Shown one piece after another: positions 1-7,630 of a DNA stretch of 64,000 nt. Location of the stretch: positions 1 to 64,000 of the forward strand of contig JBMZBC010000002.1 in the NCBI GenBank assembly GCA_049611965.1, in the 5' to 3' direction. The first letter of the stretch is position 1. Each line of letters begins with the position of its first letter. This DNA comes from UBA10364 sp049611965 (GTDB taxonomy: Bacteria > Bacteroidota > Bacteroidia > Flavobacteriales > Schleiferiaceae). Made by a program: the position numbers and the translations under genes. Under the pieces are notes generated by a model. It saw only the letters and a list, made by a program, of their open reading frames with translations, ran no database searches and had not been told where the DNA came from.

Positions 1-1000
1 AAAAGTCCCAAGGCTTTACCTCTCCATTGTGGCCCGCATTGCTCGCGAATTCTTGTACGGCATTCAAATCCTTTTCAGCAGCCGGTTTTGCCAACGCTTT
101 CAAATCGTCCAAGAACGACAATACCGTCTCTGGGGTTTTCGCCATACGCTTGCTCAAGGTAAGCGCGGCATGAGAATCAAAGCCAAGCAACTGGGCTTTT
201 GCCAAACGTGTATTTACTAATTCTTGGATGTTTTGTTCATTGTTGTACTCGTTGTCCTTGGCCGCTCGAGTACCGTATGCGCGGTACATTTTTTCACGAA
301 GCGCAGCATTGTCGGCGTACTTCATGATGCTGATGTAGGTAGGCATGTCTAGACCAAATACATAACCCTGCTTGCCCTTCTCCTTGGCCAAGGAAGCAGC
401 GCTCGCAATGGTAGCTTCTGGCAATCCTGCCAACTCTTCGGCATCTGCTACATGAAGTTCAAAGGCCTGAGTTTCTTTCAAAACATTTTCGCCAAAAGAC
501 AGCGACAGCTTGCTCAATTTTTCACTAATCGACTTCAGCGATTCACGCTCCTGCCCTTCGAGCAAGGCACCATTGCGCACAAAACCCTCATAGGTCTCTT
601 TGAGTAATCGTGTACTTTCTGCATCCAATTGCTCCTCCTCTCGATTCTCCCAAACCGTTTTAATGCGTAAAAACAAGGCTTCATTGAGCAAGGTCTCGTT
701 GTTAAACAACGTCAATTTTGGACTCAATTCTCGGGCAATCGATTGAATGTCCTCGTTGGTTTCAGCGCTATTCAGGTTAAAGAAGCAACTGCTCACCACA
801 CCAAGCTCTTTCGAGGCGAACTCTAAAGGAACCAACGTATTTCTGAACGTCGGCGCTTCAGTATTTGAGGTAATGGCCGAAATGCGTTCTCGTGCAACGT
901 TCATCCAGTGCGCTGCAGCAGGCATAAAATGTGCAGGCTCAATGGTGTCGAATGCTAAACTTCCAAAGGGAGTTTGAGGAAAATCTATTAGTGGGTTCAT
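1..1000 (-). CDS. M3 family metallopeptidase (oligopeptidase A / Dcp-like), N-terminal half only
   Basis: The gene runs off the left edge; about 333 N-terminal residues are present, read from ATG at 1000-998 (protein begins MNPLIDFPQTPFGS). The all-helical N-terminal half typical of thimet/oligopeptidase A/Dcp enzymes is recognisable: a helix with NTRLAKAQLLGF near residue 270, followed by KRMAKTPETVLSFLDDL and an ending near KPWD. Family members are about 680-700 residues and are cytoplasmic (or periplasmic for some Dcp) zinc peptidases cleaving short peptides. The HEXXH zinc site lies in the second half, outside this window, so activity cannot be judged. No signal peptide is seen, which favours a cytoplasmic enzyme. 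It is divergent from copA with a 59-nt gap. Sure of the family, not of the Dcp/OpdA subgroup. Confidence 0.88.
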   Translation of the reverse strand, partial: MNPLIDFPQTPFGSLAFDTIEPAHFMPAAAHWMNVARERISAITSNTEAPTFRNTLVPLEFASKELGVVSSCFFNLNSAETNEDIQSIARELSPKLTLFNNETLLNEALFLRIKTVWENREEEQLDAESTRLLKETYEGFVRNGALLEGQERESLKSISEKLSKLSLSFGENVLKETQAFELHVADAEELAGLPEATIASAASLAKEKGKQGYVFGLDMPTYISIMKYADNAALREKMYRAYGTRAAKDNEYNNEQNIQELVNTRLAKAQLLGFDSHAALTLSKRMAKTPETVLSFLDDLKALAKPAAEKDLNAVQEFASNAGHNGEVKPWDF

Positions 1001-1047
1001 ACGGGTACTTCTTAGTGCTCCTAAGATACGTAGGTCATTACATTTAC

Positions 1048-1055
1048 TACCTTTG
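1048..1055 (+). promoter_or_regulatory. Bacteroidota -7 element, copA (leaderless type)
   Basis: TACCTTTG matches TAnnTTTG exactly and is followed by four bases (ATTG) and then the ATG of copA at 1060. In Bacteroidota transcription starts only a few bases after this element, so the mRNA is predicted to begin at or next to the start codon. No clear -33 TTG is seen at 17-23 bases upstream. Confidence 0.6.
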
Positions 1056-1059
1056 ATTG

Positions 1060-3186
1060 ATGGCAAAAATGGAAGTGAATTGGACATTAACAGGGATGAC
1101 CTGTGCAGGGTGTGCGCACAGTGCGGCATCCATTGCTGAAAGTACTCCAGGCCTTGATAATGTAGTGGTTCGCTATGCCAGCCACAGTTTCAAAGCCACC
1201 GTCGACCAAGAATGTCTCGACTTGCCTGTCTTCAAAGCAAACCTCGCTAAAGCCGGATACCAGCTTGAGAGTGAAAAAGTAGGCATGGAAGTTCAGTTTG
1301 ACAGGCAACGAAAAGCATTGCGCAGACAAGCGTTAGAGCTTCTACTAGCCGTGCTGTTCGCGGGTCCATTGCTCTATTTAGGGATGAGCCATTCTACGGA
1401 AAATCTTATGATCGCTCTTCAAGGATTATTAGCAGTAGTCCTCAGTGGTTATTTTGGCCGAAAAATTCATACAAAAGCCATTGCACTCGCTAAGATGGGC
1501 GCGACCAATATGGACACCCTGGTGAGTTTGGGCAGTATTGTCGCCTTTGGGTATTCCTTGTTCAATCTCTTGAGCGGTAATCATGAGATCTATTTCGAAA
1601 GTGCCGGGCTCATCATTGCCTTCATACTTATTGGTAAATACTTCGAACAACGGGGAAAATTGCAGAACAGCAAGGCCGTAGAAAGTCTCCTAGCACTTCA
1701 GCCCAAGGTAGCAACTAAAATGGTCGATGGACTTACACTTAAAGTTGATGTTAGTACACTTGAAATAGATGAAGTGGTCCAAGTGAAACCAGGGGAGCAA
1801 ATCCCAGTGGACGGTATTGTTGTTGAAGGAACCTCCAGCATCGACGAAAGCACCTTCACTGGTGAGCCATTGGCAGTCGCTAAAACCGCCGGGGCAGAGG
1901 TTTGGGCAGGCACTGTCAACGGAGAAGGTTTATTGCTTATTAAAGTAGTAAGTTCGGGGAAGGCCTCTGCCCTAGGCGGCATCATTGAAGCGGTTCTTCA
2001 GGCGCAAGAACAAGAGACTTCTATTGAGAAATTAACCGATCGCATCTCCAAGATTTTCGTGCCGAGTATTTTGATATTGAGTGTTATTGTAGGGATAGCC
2101 TGGGCTCTGATTGGAGAGCCATTAAGTATGGTATTTGCCATCAATGTGCTGGTCATTGCCTGTCCTTGTGCCTTAGGACTAGCGACTCCACTAGCGGTCG
2201 TGGCAGCCACTGGTAAAGCGGCTCGAAACGGGATGCTCGTTCGCAATGCGAGTGCATTGGAATTGGCCCATAAAGTTGATCATATTTTATGGGATAAAAC
2301 GGGAACTTTAACTAAAGGAAAGCCCACAGTTGTTGCCATTTCTGGGGATGTGGCCAATTTTAAAAACATACTTATCGCCCTGAACCAAGGCGGATCACAT
2401 CCATTGAACGAAGGCATGAAACAACACTTCGGTTTTCAAGGAGGACTACCGAAAGTGAGAAGATTAAAAGCCTTGCCAGGTAAAGGAATCCAAGGAAAAA
2501 TAGACGGCAATGTGTACCACTTAGGTTCGCCATCGTGGTGTGAAGAAATCACCGGTCAAAAAGTCGCTACTGAGAAAACTACTGCAGTACTCTTTGATGC
2601 AACTAATGTCCTAATTACGGTAATGTTTGATGATGTATTGGCAACAGGTGCAGTTGATATTATACAGCATACTAATACACTCGGCATTTACAATGTGTTG
2701 CTCTCTGGTGATAAAATCCCGGTGGTTGAAGCACTTGGACAAAAGCTTGGATTACAAGAGAGTTTTGGTGAGATGATGCCCATAGAGAAAGTCGAGAAAG
2801 TACACGCCTTTAGAAACAAGGGTACCGTATTGATGATAGGCGATGGAATTAACGATACCGCGGCGCTGAGCGCCGCGGATGTAGGCCTGAGTTTCGCGGC
2901 CGCTACCGCGGCCGCGCAGCAGAGTGCTGATGTCGTGCTGATGCGTGATGGTGTACTTGGGTTGAAACGCTACTTCGCTTTGGCTGCACAGTTCAGACAA
3001 ACCTTACGAGGTAACCTCATTTGGGCCTTTGGCTACAATGTTGTCGCCATTCCTTTAGCCGCTGGCTTGCTCTACCCTACATTTGGCATTAAATTGACCC
3101 CGATGATCGCAAGTATTGCCATGAGCATAAGCAGTATTGGTGTTGTTATGAACAGCTTAAGAATGCATATAAAACCCCTGAAATAA
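1060..3186 (+). CDS. copA: copper-translocating P1B-type ATPase (CopA)
   Basis: A 708-residue heavy-metal ATPase that exports Cu(I) from the cytoplasm across the inner membrane. In order: one N-terminal HMA metal-binding domain with GMTCAGC (C15, C18); transmembrane helices; actuator-domain TGEP; the intramembrane CPC metal site at C368-P-C370, which marks the Cu(I)/Ag(I) subgroup; phosphorylation motif DKTGTLTKG with D412; an SHPLN sequence standing for the usual HP motif; and GDGIND at 594-599 before the last two helices. Length is normal for a single-HMA CopA. ATG 1060 is chosen; an in-frame TTG directly before it (1057) would sit in the promoter spacer. Its stop overlaps the next gene (TAATG). 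The codons for residues about 600-620 form a very GC-rich palindromic patch unlike the rest of the gene. Confidence 0.93.
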   Translation: MAKMEVNWTLTGMTCAGCAHSAASIAESTPGLDNVVVRYASHSFKATVDQECLDLPVFKANLAKAGYQLESEKVGMEVQFDRQRKALRRQALELLLAVLFAGPLLYLGMSHSTENLMIALQGLLAVVLSGYFGRKIHTKAIALAKMGATNMDTLVSLGSIVAFGYSLFNLLSGNHEIYFESAGLIIAFILIGKYFEQRGKLQNSKAVESLLALQPKVATKMVDGLTLKVDVSTLEIDEVVQVKPGEQIPVDGIVVEGTSSIDESTFTGEPLAVAKTAGAEVWAGTVNGEGLLLIKVVSSGKASALGGIIEAVLQAQEQETSIEKLTDRISKIFVPSILILSVIVGIAWALIGEPLSMVFAINVLVIACPCALGLATPLAVVAATGKAARNGMLVRNASALELAHKVDHILWDKTGTLTKGKPTVVAISGDVANFKNILIALNQGGSHPLNEGMKQHFGFQGGLPKVRRLKALPGKGIQGKIDGNVYHLGSPSWCEEITGQKVATEKTTAVLFDATNVLITVMFDDVLATGAVDIIQHTNTLGIYNVLLSGDKIPVVEALGQKLGLQESFGEMMPIEKVEKVHAFRNKGTVLMIGDGINDTAALSAADVGLSFAAATAAAQQSADVVLMRDGVLGLKRYFALAAQFRQTLRGNLIWAFGYNVVAIPLAAGLLYPTFGIKLTPMIASIAMSISSIGVVMNSLRMHIKPLK
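2858..2915. repeat. GC-rich palindromic patch inside copA
   Basis: Positions 2858-2867 and 2869-2878 are perfect 10-bp inverted arms (CCGCGGCGCT and its complement) around a single G. Just downstream GCGGCCGC occurs twice, at 2896-2903 and 2908-2915. The patch is in frame and encodes the alanine-rich stretch after GDGIND. Base composition is far more GC-rich than anything else in the window. Confidence 0.8.
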
Positions 3187-3374
3187 TGACCATAGATACT
3201 AAAATCAACTGCGGCGGATGTATCGCCAAAGTCCAAGGAGATTTGAATGAATTGCTCGGAGAAGGCAATTGGTCCGTAGAAACTTCGTTACCCAACAAAC
3301 CATTGACGTTTTCAGACGAAGCAGATGTCGAAGAAGTCATGGACGTACTGGACGAATTCAACATGAACGTATAA
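3186..3374 (+). CDS. small heavy-metal-associated (HMA) protein, CopZ-like
   Basis: A 62-residue protein with the metal-binding loop INCGGCIAKV (C9, C12) and the rest of a ferredoxin-like HMA fold. Proteins like this carry Cu(I) to P1B ATPases or buffer it. The usual GMxCxxC loop is altered (KINCGGC, no Met), so the metal and affinity are uncertain. The ATG at 3186 overlaps the copA stop (TAATG), which points to translational coupling and a shared function in copper handling. Neither a signal peptide nor a membrane helix is seen, so it should be cytoplasmic. Confidence 0.8.
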   Translation: MTIDTKINCGGCIAKVQGDLNELLGEGNWSVETSLPNKPLTFSDEADVEEVMDVLDEFNMNV

Positions 3375-4427
3375 ATGAACGTTGCCCTCATCTCAAGAGC
3401 TACGCTGTACAAGCAACCTGGCGGTGATACCGTTCAGGTCGAACGTACGGCAGATGGACTGAGAGCGCTGGGGCATGAAGTACATATTGTTCTCACAGGA
3501 CAACCTCTACCGAAAGAAGTAGAACTTATCCATGGTTTTAACCTCGGAAGGCCGGCAGATCTATTGCCCTATTTCAAATCGTTCAAGGGCAGAAAAGTCC
3601 TAAGTACCATTTTTGTGGACTACAGCCTTGCAGATAAAAAGCGTGCTCCATTGGCTTATGCACTCCTGGGTGGACATGGCATGGAGTGGCTAAAGACCAT
3701 ATTACGTGGGTTAAACGGTAGCGACCGTATGCCAAGTATCGGCTACCTCTTTGCAGGACAACGACGCAGTATGAAGCGCTTGCTCGCACTAAGCGATCGA
3801 GTCATCACTTCATCCATGAGCGAATACGAGCGTATTGCTGCTTGGAGCGGCTTAGGAGGAAAAGGGCTACGCGATCAACACCAGCTGATTCCCTTGGGGA
3901 TTAACGAGGATTTTCTTCAATCGACAAATAAGCAGGAAGTTCGAGCCGGACTTCTTATGGTGGGTCGACTGGAATACCTGAAGAATCAAAAAACCATTAT
4001 CGAATGGGCAAGTGAACGCAACTGGCCCCTAACGGTCGTAGGTGATGCCAACGTGAATCAACAGGACTACTACCAGGCATGTGTTGCTACTGCAGGACCG
4101 ACCGTTACATTTTTGCCCTACACTAATACCGACGAGATCATCCGTTTGATGGACGAGCACCATTGCCTAGTCATTCCTTCACTTTTTGAAACCTACAGCC
4201 TGGTCGGTTGGGAGGGCGCAGCGAGAGGGATGGCTGTCGTTGCCAATAAGGCGGCTGATATGAGCGAAACGCTAGAACCTGTGGCGGAATTGGTCCCTAT
4301 TGAAAATAAGGAAGCCTTTATCGAGGCGATAGAAATTGGTTTAAAAGGACATAAAAAATCCCAAGTGCCGTTTACAAACTTCACTTGGGATGCTATAGTT
4401 AACCGAATCGTAAGCGCTTATCGCTGA
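3375..4427 (+). CDS. glycosyltransferase, group 1 (GT4-like)
   Basis: A 350-residue protein with a GT-B architecture. The N-terminal half carries a nucleotide-fold start (MNVALISRATLYKQPGGD) and a glycine-rich loop typical of acceptor-side domains. The C-terminal half contains MVGRLEYLKNQ and LVIPSLFETYSLVGWEGAARG, the E-x7-E-type donor-site signature of GT4 enzymes. Donor and acceptor cannot be named from sequence. It begins immediately after the stop of the HMA gene (TAA then ATG), so it is the third gene of the copA transcript, an unexpected partner for copper export. Its last 10 bases overlap the end of the convergent lipoprotein gene. Cytoplasmic or membrane-associated; cell-surface glycan work is an inference. 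Confidence 0.82.
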   Translation: MNVALISRATLYKQPGGDTVQVERTADGLRALGHEVHIVLTGQPLPKEVELIHGFNLGRPADLLPYFKSFKGRKVLSTIFVDYSLADKKRAPLAYALLGGHGMEWLKTILRGLNGSDRMPSIGYLFAGQRRSMKRLLALSDRVITSSMSEYERIAAWSGLGGKGLRDQHQLIPLGINEDFLQSTNKQEVRAGLLMVGRLEYLKNQKTIIEWASERNWPLTVVGDANVNQQDYYQACVATAGPTVTFLPYTNTDEIIRLMDEHHCLVIPSLFETYSLVGWEGAARGMAVVANKAADMSETLEPVAELVPIENKEAFIEAIEIGLKGHKKSQVPFTNFTWDAIVNRIVSAYR

Positions 4428-4969
4428 TTCGCCATTTCTTTCTCAAAAGTTTCTTTGAACTTTTCGTAGTTGTAATCAACCATGATTTTCTCGTTTTTAG
4501 AGAGTGCCTTGTAATAATTCTTTACAATTTTATCCCCGTCGAGCTCAATGGCAATGTAGTACTTGAACTTGTCCGTTTTCTCTACCTTCATTAGGCGGTC
4601 ACACACTACGAGTACACCACTTAACTCTTGGTCAATCACTGTACGGGCATTTTCTTCAAAACGCTCCAATACCTCTTCTACGTTGTTGACCTCCATACTC
4701 TTCACGTAGTTGTCACCAACAACTTTCATGGTAGTGCTGATCATACCCGCAAGGTCAGTTTTGGCATTGCTCATGGCTTTCTTCTTGGCCACGTTCATAT
4801 CCATACTCTCACCAAAGCTGTAAACACGGAAGGTCTTGCGGTCGCTCTTGAATTCAGAACACGGCAATACTAGTTCAGTTTCGCCTTTCGGCGCTTTTGT
4901 TTTTGAACCACAGCTTGACAACATCAAACCTGTAGCGGCTAGGGCGATAAGTAATACTCTTGCTTTCAT
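4418..4969 (-). CDS. LPP20-like lipoprotein
   Basis: A 183-residue protein with a lipoprotein signal peptide (MKARVLLIALAATGLMLSSC; lipobox LSSC, acylated Cys near residue 20). The body contains the pattern AKKKAMSNAKTDLAGMISTTMK and later a TDKFKYYIAIELDGDKI segment, as in LPP20-family lipoproteins, where a helix with repeated Ala-x-x-x-Ala is followed by a strand-rich part. Its role is unknown; location is the inner or outer membrane facing the periplasm. It resembles the larger lipoprotein at 25646-26899. It is probably transcribed alone: the upstream gap contains a duplicated 9-base motif. The 3' end overlaps the convergent glycosyltransferase gene by 10 bases. Confidence 0.75.
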   Translation of the reverse strand: MKARVLLIALAATGLMLSSCGSKTKAPKGETELVLPCSEFKSDRKTFRVYSFGESMDMNVAKKKAMSNAKTDLAGMISTTMKVVGDNYVKSMEVNNVEEVLERFEENARTVIDQELSGVLVVCDRLMKVEKTDKFKYYIAIELDGDKIVKNYYKALSKNEKIMVDYNYEKFKETFEKEMANQR

Positions 4970-4980
4970 AACAATACTTT

Positions 4981-5016
4981 TTAAGGTGTAAGGAAGGTAC
5001 GGAACCTTAAGGTGTT
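4981..5016. repeat. direct repeat upstream of the LPP20-like lipoprotein
   Basis: TTAAGGTGT occurs at 4981-4989 and again at 5008-5016, 27 bases apart, in the 72-nt gap between the YdeI-like gene and the lipoprotein start. The second copy is part of a 10-bp palindrome ACCTTAAGGT. Spacing near 2.5 helical turns does not fit same-face binding well, so a regulatory role is only a possibility. Confidence 0.45.
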
Positions 5017-5041
5017 TATTCCAAAGGCCGTGCCAAAATTT

Positions 5042-5533
5042 CTACCACTTACCGCGGTCGACCAATTTCTCTCGCTCCTCCTCAAAGAAATTCAAGCACT
5101 TTTCCACTTGCTTATCGATGTTTTTGATGCGGTGTACGGTGTGGCAGATGGTACGTTTTCGTCCATCTGTAATCTTATCCCAAACGCGCTTAATGACATC
5201 GTCTTGCTCAAGAAGAACCTCCACAACTTCGGGGATTTCCACCCCCAAGGGATTTGGATCCAAATAAATGACTACTGAAATGGCTTGGCCTTGCTCGTAG
5301 GTATGTCCATTAAGCTTTGTCTTGCCTATCATTGAGAAGTACTTCCCACCTCCAAAGCTTTGAATGCCAGCTTGTACTTGGATATTGCCGTCGTCGATGT
5401 CCAGGATGATCCGTGTCTTACTCTTTTTCGGGAAAGTATCTACCAGCGCTTTGTCAAAGAGTACGCATCGGTAGCCGCCACGCATCGGATCGAGCATCTC
5501 TAGATAAGTGTTAAAGCGAGCCAATTCCTCCAT
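5042..5533 (-). CDS. YdeI/OmpD-associated-like protein (DUF1905-type)
   Basis: A 163-residue cytoplasmic protein. The middle (FSMIGKTKLNGHTYEQGQAISVVIYLDP) resembles the DUF1905 beta-barrel, and the C-terminal part (PEVVEVLLEQDDVIKRVWDKITDGRKRTICHTVHRIKNIDKQVEKC) matches the helical YdeI-type tail in which Arg/Lys-rich helices follow a G-R-x-R. The biochemical function of this family is not established; some members affect resistance to cationic peptides. The start is taken as ATG 5533-5531, which overlaps the stop of the peroxidase gene (TAATG); an in-frame TTG two codons upstream is less likely. It is the last gene of the PASTA-rluD operon, so its level is probably set by that transcript. 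Confidence 0.62.
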   Translation of the reverse strand: MEELARFNTYLEMLDPMRGGYRCVLFDKALVDTFPKKSKTRIILDIDDGNIQVQAGIQSFGGGKYFSMIGKTKLNGHTYEQGQAISVVIYLDPNPLGVEIPEVVEVLLEQDDVIKRVWDKITDGRKRTICHTVHRIKNIDKQVEKCLNFFEEEREKLVDRGKW

Positions 5534-6588
5534 TACCAAGGCGAGGTAAAAGCGGTATCCTCCAAAAACTGAGGATCGCTTAAGGTTTTCATAAAGTCAA
5601 TCAATCCTTGCTTCTGCGCCTCGGACCAATTTCGACCTACACCAGCCGCCTTCATGTTTGGATCGAGAGTCGGCGAAGGATGACCGCCCATATTGTAAAA
5701 TTCAACCACCTCAGCGAGGGTTTGAAATCTTCCATCGTGCATATAGGGGAATGAATATTCTACATTGCGCAGCGAAGGCACTTTGAATTTACCTCTATCG
5801 TTAGGATTACCGGTTACACCCTCTCGCCCATCTCCGACTTCATGCGTACTGTCGAGGCCATTGTTAGAAAACTGCAACAATCCGAAGGCTCCCATCTGGT
5901 AGCCGGATGTAGCTGCGCCATGGCAGTGGAAGCAATCCCCCTGTTCGTTATTGAAGATGTCAAAGCCCAACTGCTCACTCGGGGTAAACTGATAGTTGCC
6001 CTCAACGTACTGATCAAATTTCGAAGTTCCGCTGATGATCGTGCGTATGTATTGAGCTAAGGCCTTTGCAATTCCGTCCTCTGTTATTTCTTCCGACCCG
6101 TATGCCTTATCGAACAGTTCAAGGTAAGTGGCGTCTTGTTCCAGCTTTTCGATGATGCTTGCAAAATCTGCATGCATCTCGATAGGGTTTAAAATGGGGT
6201 CTTTGACTTGGTCTTCGAGGGTAGATGTTCTTCCGTCCCAGAAATAAAGCTGCTGCCATGCAATGTTCGAGAGGACCATAGCATTCACATCGCCCTGCAG
6301 GCCATCTATTCCAGTGCTGAATCTAAACGGCTCTGCAAAATTACTCTCCTGAATGTGGCAACTGTTACAGCTCTGAGAATTATCGCCCGAAAGTCGCTCG
6401 TCAAAGAACAGATGTCGACCCAAACGCACCCCTTCTTCTGTCATTTCGTTTGAAGGTGGAATGGCTGGCGCTGGAAAATGGCTTGGATAATTTAGGGTAA
6501 AGGGCGTGGGTTCGTGTTTCGACCGAAATCGATCACAGCCTTGAACAATCAAAGCGCTCAACAACACTATCCATACCTTACTCTTCAC
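5533..6588 (-). CDS. di-haem cytochrome c peroxidase / MauG family lipoprotein
   Basis: A 351-residue periplasmic enzyme of the bacterial cytochrome c peroxidase/MauG family with two c-type haem sites, CNSCH (C74, C77, H78) and CFHCH (C219, C222, H223), in the expected two-domain spacing. It reduces H2O2 or oxidises a partner with electrons from small cytochromes. GTG 6588 is chosen as start because it gives a compact lipoprotein signal (VKSKVWIVLLSALIVQGC, lipobox VQGC); a TTG start at 6627 would add 13 residues that do not fit a signal peptide. It overlaps rluD by 11 bases and the YdeI-like gene by one. An anchored peroxidase in an operon with envelope genes suggests peroxide defence at the membrane; its substrate is unknown. 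Confidence 0.85.
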   Translation of the reverse strand: MKSKVWIVLLSALIVQGCDRFRSKHEPTPFTLNYPSHFPAPAIPPSNEMTEEGVRLGRHLFFDERLSGDNSQSCNSCHIQESNFAEPFRFSTGIDGLQGDVNAMVLSNIAWQQLYFWDGRTSTLEDQVKDPILNPIEMHADFASIIEKLEQDATYLELFDKAYGSEEITEDGIAKALAQYIRTIISGTSKFDQYVEGNYQFTPSEQLGFDIFNNEQGDCFHCHGAATSGYQMGAFGLLQFSNNGLDSTHEVGDGREGVTGNPNDRGKFKVPSLRNVEYSFPYMHDGRFQTLAEVVEFYNMGGHPSPTLDPNMKAAGVGRNWSEAQKQGLIDFMKTLSDPQFLEDTAFTSPW

Positions 6589-7618
6589 TTTCTTTTTCCC
6601 AGTTGCTTGTTGTGGTATAACTCTCAAACTTACGGATCACCTCCGCCATGTCTTCAGGTATAACAGTTTCAAATTCCATCAGTTCACCGGTTGAAGGATG
6701 CACAAAGCCGAGCTTTTTCGCATGGAGGGCATGTCTCGGGCACGCTTTAAAACAATTTGTAATGAACTGCTTGTACTTCGAGAAGGCAGTGCCTTTCAAA
6801 ATCTTATCACCTCCATAGCGCTCGTCATTGAAAAGTGGATGTCCCAAATAGCGCATATGTGCACGAATTTGGTGTGTACGTCCAGTCTCCAATCGGCAAC
6901 TGATTAAAGTTACATAACCAAAACGTTGTATCACCTTGTAATGAGTAACCGCATGCTTTCCTTCAGAACCGTCGGGGAAAACAGCCATCTGCAGTCGGTC
7001 TTTCACACTGCGCCCAATGTGGCCTTCAATCGTACCTTCTTCCTCTTCGACGTTTCCCCAAACTAAGGCAACATATTCCCGAGAGGTCGTACGGTCAAAA
7101 AACTGCTTTGCCAAATGCGCCATGCCCAGCTCTGAAGCTGCGGCAACCATGACGCCTGAAGTGTTTTTATCTAACCTGTGCACTAATCCAGGACGCTCCT
7201 CACCTTGCTTACCTACGGGTAAGTTCTCCGCTAAATGCGCCAGGCCGTGGACCAAGGTGCCATCGTAATTTCCATGACCTGGGTGGCAGACCAAACCCGG
7301 CTGCTTATTGATCACAATAACGTGCTCGTCGCGGTAAAGGATATCGAGGTCCAATTCCTGAGGCACAATCGTAGAATCTCTTGGCGGTTCATTTAAGACC
7401 ACCTCAACGGTATCCCCTGCCTTGACCTTATAATTGCTCTTGACCGGGTTGCCATTGACATGAACGGCCTTTGCTTCCGCTGCCTTCTGAATGCGCGAAC
7501 GGCTGGTATCGAACAAAAAATTCGTCAGAAACTTATCGACACGCAACGGTCCCTGTCCCGCGTCGGCTACAAACCTGTGGTGTACGTATAATTCGTCTTT
7601 TTCTTCTTGCTCACTCAT
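6578..7618 (-). CDS. rluD: RluA/RluD-family 23S rRNA pseudouridine synthase
   Basis: A 346-residue enzyme: an N-terminal S4 RNA-binding domain (about residues 20-85, VDKFLTNFL...KVKAGDTVEV) followed by the catalytic domain with HRLDKNTSG, in which D150 is the nucleophile. It converts uridine to pseudouridine in 23S rRNA. The S4-plus-RluA layout is that of RluD (helix 69), and this member is the one normally found next to the PASTA protein in Bacteroidota; the exact target base is an inference. It starts 12 bases after the stop of the T9SS cargo gene, within the same minus-strand operon. Confidence 0.87.
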   Translation of the reverse strand: MSEQEEKDELYVHHRFVADAGQGPLRVDKFLTNFLFDTSRSRIQKAAEAKAVHVNGNPVKSNYKVKAGDTVEVVLNEPPRDSTIVPQELDLDILYRDEHVIVINKQPGLVCHPGHGNYDGTLVHGLAHLAENLPVGKQGEERPGLVHRLDKNTSGVMVAAASELGMAHLAKQFFDRTTSREYVALVWGNVEEEEGTIEGHIGRSVKDRLQMAVFPDGSEGKHAVTHYKVIQRFGYVTLISCRLETGRTHQIRAHMRYLGHPLFNDERYGGDKILKGTAFSKYKQFITNCFKACPRHALHAKKLGFVHPSTGELMEFETVIPEDMAEVIRKFESYTTTSNWEKESEE

Positions 7619-7630
7619 CAGGACCGTATT

